A DNA stretch of 64,000 nt, from assembly GCF_003576645.1 (NCBI RefSeq), contig NC_044920.1, positions 19,289,100 through 19,353,099 of the forward strand. Direction: 5' to 3'. This DNA comes from Ipomoea triloba (taxonomy: Eukaryota > Streptophyta > Magnoliopsida > Solanales > Convolvulaceae). This document shows positions 60,725 through 64,000 of the stretch, one piece after another (positions within the stretch are counted from its first letter, which is position 1; every line of letters begins with the position of its first letter). The position numbers and the translations under genes are program-made. The notes under the pieces were generated by a model that ran no database searches, was not told where the DNA came from, and saw nothing but the letters and a program-made list of their open reading frames with translations.

Positions 60725-61114
60725 AATAAAGCCTCTTGTGCGTAAGATGGGATCAACAATAACTATTTACAAAACACACTAGAAACTAACAAATATTTCT
60801 CATCTTTCTATTTACAAACTATCGCCTTTTTTAATTTTTTGACAAAAAAAATGTTGTTATTTTTTGTTTCCGTGCTTTTGCACAAATCAAATTCTTGACA
60901 CAAATCATGATAGAGAAAACTATTTGAATATTTTTATACTAACCTTGTATTGATCNACATTTGAAGTCGATTTATGGATTAGTTTCATTTATATGATTGT
61001 TAAATAAAGTTTGTTGAGTAGTAGCATTATAATGACAATTTATTACAGTGAGATGTTGCCTTGATTGATTTAAATAGAAACTATTTAATCAATGTTTTTC
61101 TTTGCATGAGATTT

Positions 61115-61440
61115 CCAAAATCATCATCTAGATCATGGTGGCTTAGGTAATCATTGTTGGATCTAACTATGAAGAATGGTACATTGACACTAGTGCAACC
61201 CAACACATATGTTATAATTGTGATCGCTACTTACCACATTCAAAACTACTACAACTGAAAACTTTCAGATGAGAAACTCTACTATGTCTACTATTGAAGA
61301 TATGGAAAAGGTGGTCAAAACTACTACAAGTGAAAAGTTTCATATGGGAAACTCTACTATGTCTACTGTTGAAGATATGGGAAATGTGGTTCCTTGCAAG
61401 TGGCAAGATGTCGTAGGCTCCCACATTAAAACATTATACG
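61115..61440 (+). pseudogene. Ty1/copia retrotransposon fragment (protease region)
   Basis: Translation shows EEWYIDTSATQHIC, the copia protease motif (W-x-I-D-S/T-G/S-A-T-x-H), then MGNSTMSTVEDMGNVV, the stretch that follows it in copia gag-pol. The ...TMSTIEDM/...TMSTVEDM segment is directly duplicated, two copies of about 74 bp (61242-61389). Stops and frame changes show it is dead. Polyprotein on either side is missing. Confidence 0.75.
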
Positions 61441-62545
61441 TATGCGTAACTACTTTATCTTTTGTGCTTAAGAAAATGATGGGGATTTAGAATATAACGA
61501 GAATACAAATTAAACAAAAAAAAAAAAAAAAAAAAGCGATGAAGAATAAAATATTGAAAGTACTTAGAATAGAAAACCTTGGTTTAGACAATATCTACCA
61601 CTGGAATTTAACACTAATCATTGATTCAAAAAGTAATTAATACACACTTGAATATTTGTTGTGAAATTATTTCATTTTTGTTCTCTTAATTGCAAGTAAC
61701 TAAAGCACATACAGTTTAATTACCCTAACTACTAAATAATCTAAGATGAGTGCTATAGATTTAATTTAGTTGCAGCAATAGAAATTAGGAAAACTAGCAA
61801 ACTAAATAACACAAGCGCAGCACAAGTGGTTGCATTTAATTTAGAAAAATATCCTCCTTGAGACCAATTATCACTAATGCCGTCAATAATTAATCTAAGT
61901 CCCTACTGAAATTAGAATAACTTGTAGCACAAGTCATTATCTAATATAGTAACGCAAATAATTATATCAATAAATAACTAGTAGGCCTCCCTGCTAGCAA
62001 TTAAATGATACAGATATTAAAATAAGTTAGAAGAATATTTAATACTCAACAAATGCATAAAGTTATATAATAAAAAAGTAAGTTTAATAATCTTCCAGCA
62101 TAATCAATTTCAAGGCTTCAATTTACTAAACTAAGCTAAAGAAAATTAGCCACGCAAGGTCATTGATCTGATAAAAGCTTCAAGGAAAGAATTTAGATAT
62201 TCAAGAGGAAGAATGATTATCATAACTTACTGCTGTCATCTATTTATACTACTCAAGGCTAACAAAACTATAGAAATTATTGCATCACTTCAACACTTGT
62301 AGTAGTCCACTCAAATTAGTCCTCTGAAATTAACAATTGACTGAAACATTCTATGACATCCATGCGTCGAAAATTGCTGATGGAAACAATTCTCCACCTT
62401 AATTGCTAATTATATTCCCTGGCCTCACCGCAAATTAAAGATCAAATATTCATTAGTTGAAGAAGTACTAGTACGTAACATTGTTTCAAAACATGCAAAA
62501 TGGTTTAATTAATTTATTACTAATAATGAAGAGAATGTTTTACTC
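61441..62545. other. AT-rich intergenic DNA
   Basis: A 20-A run lies near 61518. No gene or element boundary is recognised. Confidence 0.5.
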
Positions 62546-62560
62546 ACTTAGCTCCTAGAT

Positions 62561-62736
62561 TTTTTTGGTTAGACCATGGGGTGTCCTGAGCAAACCCTAA
62601 CTATAGGAGGCACCTTTAAGTCCAATTAATGGTCAAAGTGCTGGCCAAATTAGTTTTTCCATACAAGAGGAGGTTTAAACTCCGACCTGTCCTAAGGGAT
62701 AAGGGTGCACGGCCACTCACACCAACTAAGCTGGTT
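62561..62736 (-). mobile_element. tRNA-derived SINE with 15-bp target duplication
   Basis: On the minus strand it starts AACCAGCTTAGTTGGTGTGA (A-box-like), has GGTCGGAGTTTAAACC (B-box-like), and ends CCAAAAAAA. ACTTAGCTCCTAGAT (62546-62560) and ACTTAGCTCTTAGAT (62737-62751) flank it with one mismatch. Family differs from the SINE at 8901. Confidence 0.8.
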
Positions 62737-62751
62737 ACTTAGCTCTTAGAT

Positions 62752-63170
62752 TAATACAAAATTTAAAAATTATCATTAAACAAGTAAATAAATGAATAGA
62801 TAAATAAATACCACTATATTAATTTAAATAAACAAAATATAATTATTGTTAAACATATAATTAATGCATAATATTTATTCTCATCAGTTCCGAAGATGAC
62901 CTATAGCCTATAGGGAAAAGCTGACTTTGAACAACATTATGTATGTAACTAGGTGTTGAAAGTGCTCAAGAACTTGACGTCTAGTGCGTTTCTGAACAAA
63001 CATGGTTTATATATGCTAGTTCAGCTCTAGGTGGTGAAGTGAAGAGTAAATTTGAGGAATACTTCAAATATTGCATATAGTTTTATCTCCATAGATGAAC
63101 TTTTCAACTAAAAAGACTTGAATTTTCAGTCAAGTTATTCTGGGCCATTGAGATTTGCCAATGATATGAT
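62752..63170. other. Intergenic DNA
   Basis: No gene is recognised. Confidence 0.45.
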
Positions 63171-63226
63171 GTCGTTAGTATAGTCGTGAGTATTCAGGAG
63201 TAACCCAGGTTCGGTCCTCGTAAACA
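63171..63226 (+). pseudogene. tRNA-Asp pseudogene lacking part of the anticodon arm
   Basis: GTCGTTAGTATAGTCGTGAG matches the 5' half of the tRNA-Asp genes downstream. The anticodon arm is collapsed to ATTCAGGAGTAACCC, then AGGTTCGGTCCTCG recalls the T arm. The GTC anticodon is lost. Confidence 0.8.
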
Positions 63227-63250
63227 GTTCTTTTTAACTGTTGCTCCAGT

Positions 63251-63257
63251 ATATTCT

Positions 63258-63304
<47 letters not shown>

Positions 63305-63309
63305 CCCCA

Positions 63310-63337
<28 letters not shown>
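63251..63337 (+). mobile_element. Poly(A)-only retro-insertion with target duplication
   Basis: AACTGTTGCTCCAGT occurs exactly at 63236-63250 and 63338-63352. Between them are ATATTCTC, a long A run, TTTTCCCC and a second long A run. A 15-bp duplication around A-tails is the mark of LINE-type reverse transcription of one or two almost body-less transcripts. Confidence 0.65.
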
Positions 63338-63340
<3 letters not shown>

Positions 63341-63428
63341 TGTTGCTCCAGTCTGGCACTCTATGCTGTTTAGCCCCTCGCTTTTTTCCACGAATTAGAG
63401 ATATTATGGAGTTTTCGTCATTAATAAG

Positions 63429-63500
63429 GTCGTTGTAGTATAGTGGTGAGTATTCCCGCCTGTCACGCGGGTGACCCGGGTTCGATCCCCGGCAACGGCG
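63429..63500 (+). tRNA. tRNA-Asp (GTC), copy 1
   Basis: A 72-nt cloverleaf: acceptor GTCGTTG/CAACGGC with G discriminator, D arm TAGTATAGTGGTGAGTA, anticodon loop CTGTCAC with GTC, T arm CCGGG-TTCGATC-CCCGG. It reads GAC/GAT codons. There is no intron, and a T5 terminator follows one base after the gene. Confidence 0.97.
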
Positions 63501-63501
63501 C

Positions 63502-63506
63502 TTTTT
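63502..63506 (+). terminator. Pol III terminator of tRNA-Asp copy 1
   Basis: TTTTT starts two bases after the discriminator base. Confidence 0.8.
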
Positions 63507-63562
63507 AGCCCCTGGCAGCCCGCAAGAACAACATAAGTTACGGAGTCTACTGCACCAACAAA

Positions 63563-63634
63563 GTCGTTGTAGTATAGTGGTGAGTATTCCCGCCTGTCAC
63601 GCGGGTGACCCGGGTTCGATCCCCGGCAACGGCG
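63563..63634 (+). tRNA. tRNA-Asp (GTC), copy 2
   Basis: Identical to copy 1 over 72 nt. It lies 134 bp downstream in the same orientation. Its first T4 run lies within about 20 nt downstream (GCTTGCTTTTG), so termination is slightly later. The different flanks show that the duplication covers little beyond the gene. Confidence 0.97.
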
Positions 63635-64000
63635 TATTCTGCTTGCTTTTGATTTTGCTTTTGTCTTCATCCAGCCTGGGTGTCCGCATTGCGCAAAGAT
63701 ACCACTTTCAGCACTTCTCTTGGTCAAATTTACAATTAAAACCTCTCTTTTGATAAAGCACTCCTCTTATTTACTAAGTCTTCCTCCACCTCTCTTTTAC
63801 TTTGGGTGTATTTGTTTCAATTATTGAAATTAGAATGGTAATGAAAATCAAATACTTGATAATGATAATATGTTTAAATAGAATGAGTCACTTTGATAGT
63901 AAATATTAATTGAAATCAAAATAATATATATGCCCAAAAGAATATATGTATAGTCAAGGTCGATCCTGGTCATATGTGAGCATAGTGTCCGAGATAACGG
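63635..64000. other. Intergenic DNA with a MITE left end
   Basis: GGGTGTATTTGTTTCAATTA from 63804 resembles the left end and first 60 bp of the MITE at 53576-53875. The rest shows no gene. Confidence 0.4.

Larger units (their letters stand above)
59211..61114 (+). repeat. Right-hand segment of the tRNA-Phe array
   Basis: The same unit as 15517-32748 in the same orientation, but with internal losses marked by single N at 59631 and 60956. The first N joins the tRNA D-loop to mid-spacer sequence (about 190 bp missing), the second skips about 420 bp. Array similarity ends sharply at 61114 (after GCATGAGATTT), where copia-like sequence begins. Confidence 0.92.

Overview
The window looks like nuclear DNA of a eudicot plant. 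It is AT-rich, its genes have many short exons with GT-AG introns, it carries plant cytosolic tRNA-Phe and tRNA-Asp genes, and it is full of plant-type transposons (MULEs, hAT and Harbinger MITEs, a solo LTR, tRNA-derived SINEs). The species cannot be named from the sequence. Three runs of exactly 1000 N (32749-33748, 46810-47809, 58211-59210) are scaffold gaps of arbitrary size, so order across them is provisional.

Layout. 1-3850 (minus): 5' part of an LRR receptor-like kinase of the SERK-related LRR-II group; seven coding exons are visible and the kinase half lies beyond the left edge. 3990-7500: AT-rich DNA with two TIR elements. 7530-14834: a transposon graveyard holding an RLK fragment, a decayed GRF-zinc-finger/membrane gene facing a decayed MULE transposase, a hAT-like insertion inside that transposase, a solo LTR with a perfect 5-bp target duplication, a small MULE with a perfect 9-bp duplication, and SINEs. 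15517-32748 and again 59211-61114: a tandem array with a 1190/1191-bp unit, each unit carrying one tRNA-Phe(GAA) gene or a derivative; the central units are almost identical and share an altered D-loop/A-box. 34702-45131 (minus): a complete 15-exon gene for eIF2B epsilon (728 aa when spliced). 49888-52876 (plus): a complete 3-exon gene for a plastid-targeted MurF ligase (512 aa). 53480-56750: a cluster of palindrome-ended elements; one contains a nested Pack-MULE (55545-56640, 9-bp duplication) that captured part of a CONSTANS-like B-box gene. 61115-64000: copia fragment, a SINE, a tRNA-Asp pseudogene, a poly(A) insertion and two intact tRNA-Asp(GTC) genes.

The genes do not form an operon-like unit. 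eIF2B epsilon (translation initiation), MurF (plastid peptidoglycan pathway) and the receptor kinase are ordinary neighbours. The most notable structures are the tRNA-Phe array with its homogenised promoter variant, the B-box-carrying Pack-MULE nested in another element, and the retained MurF gene.
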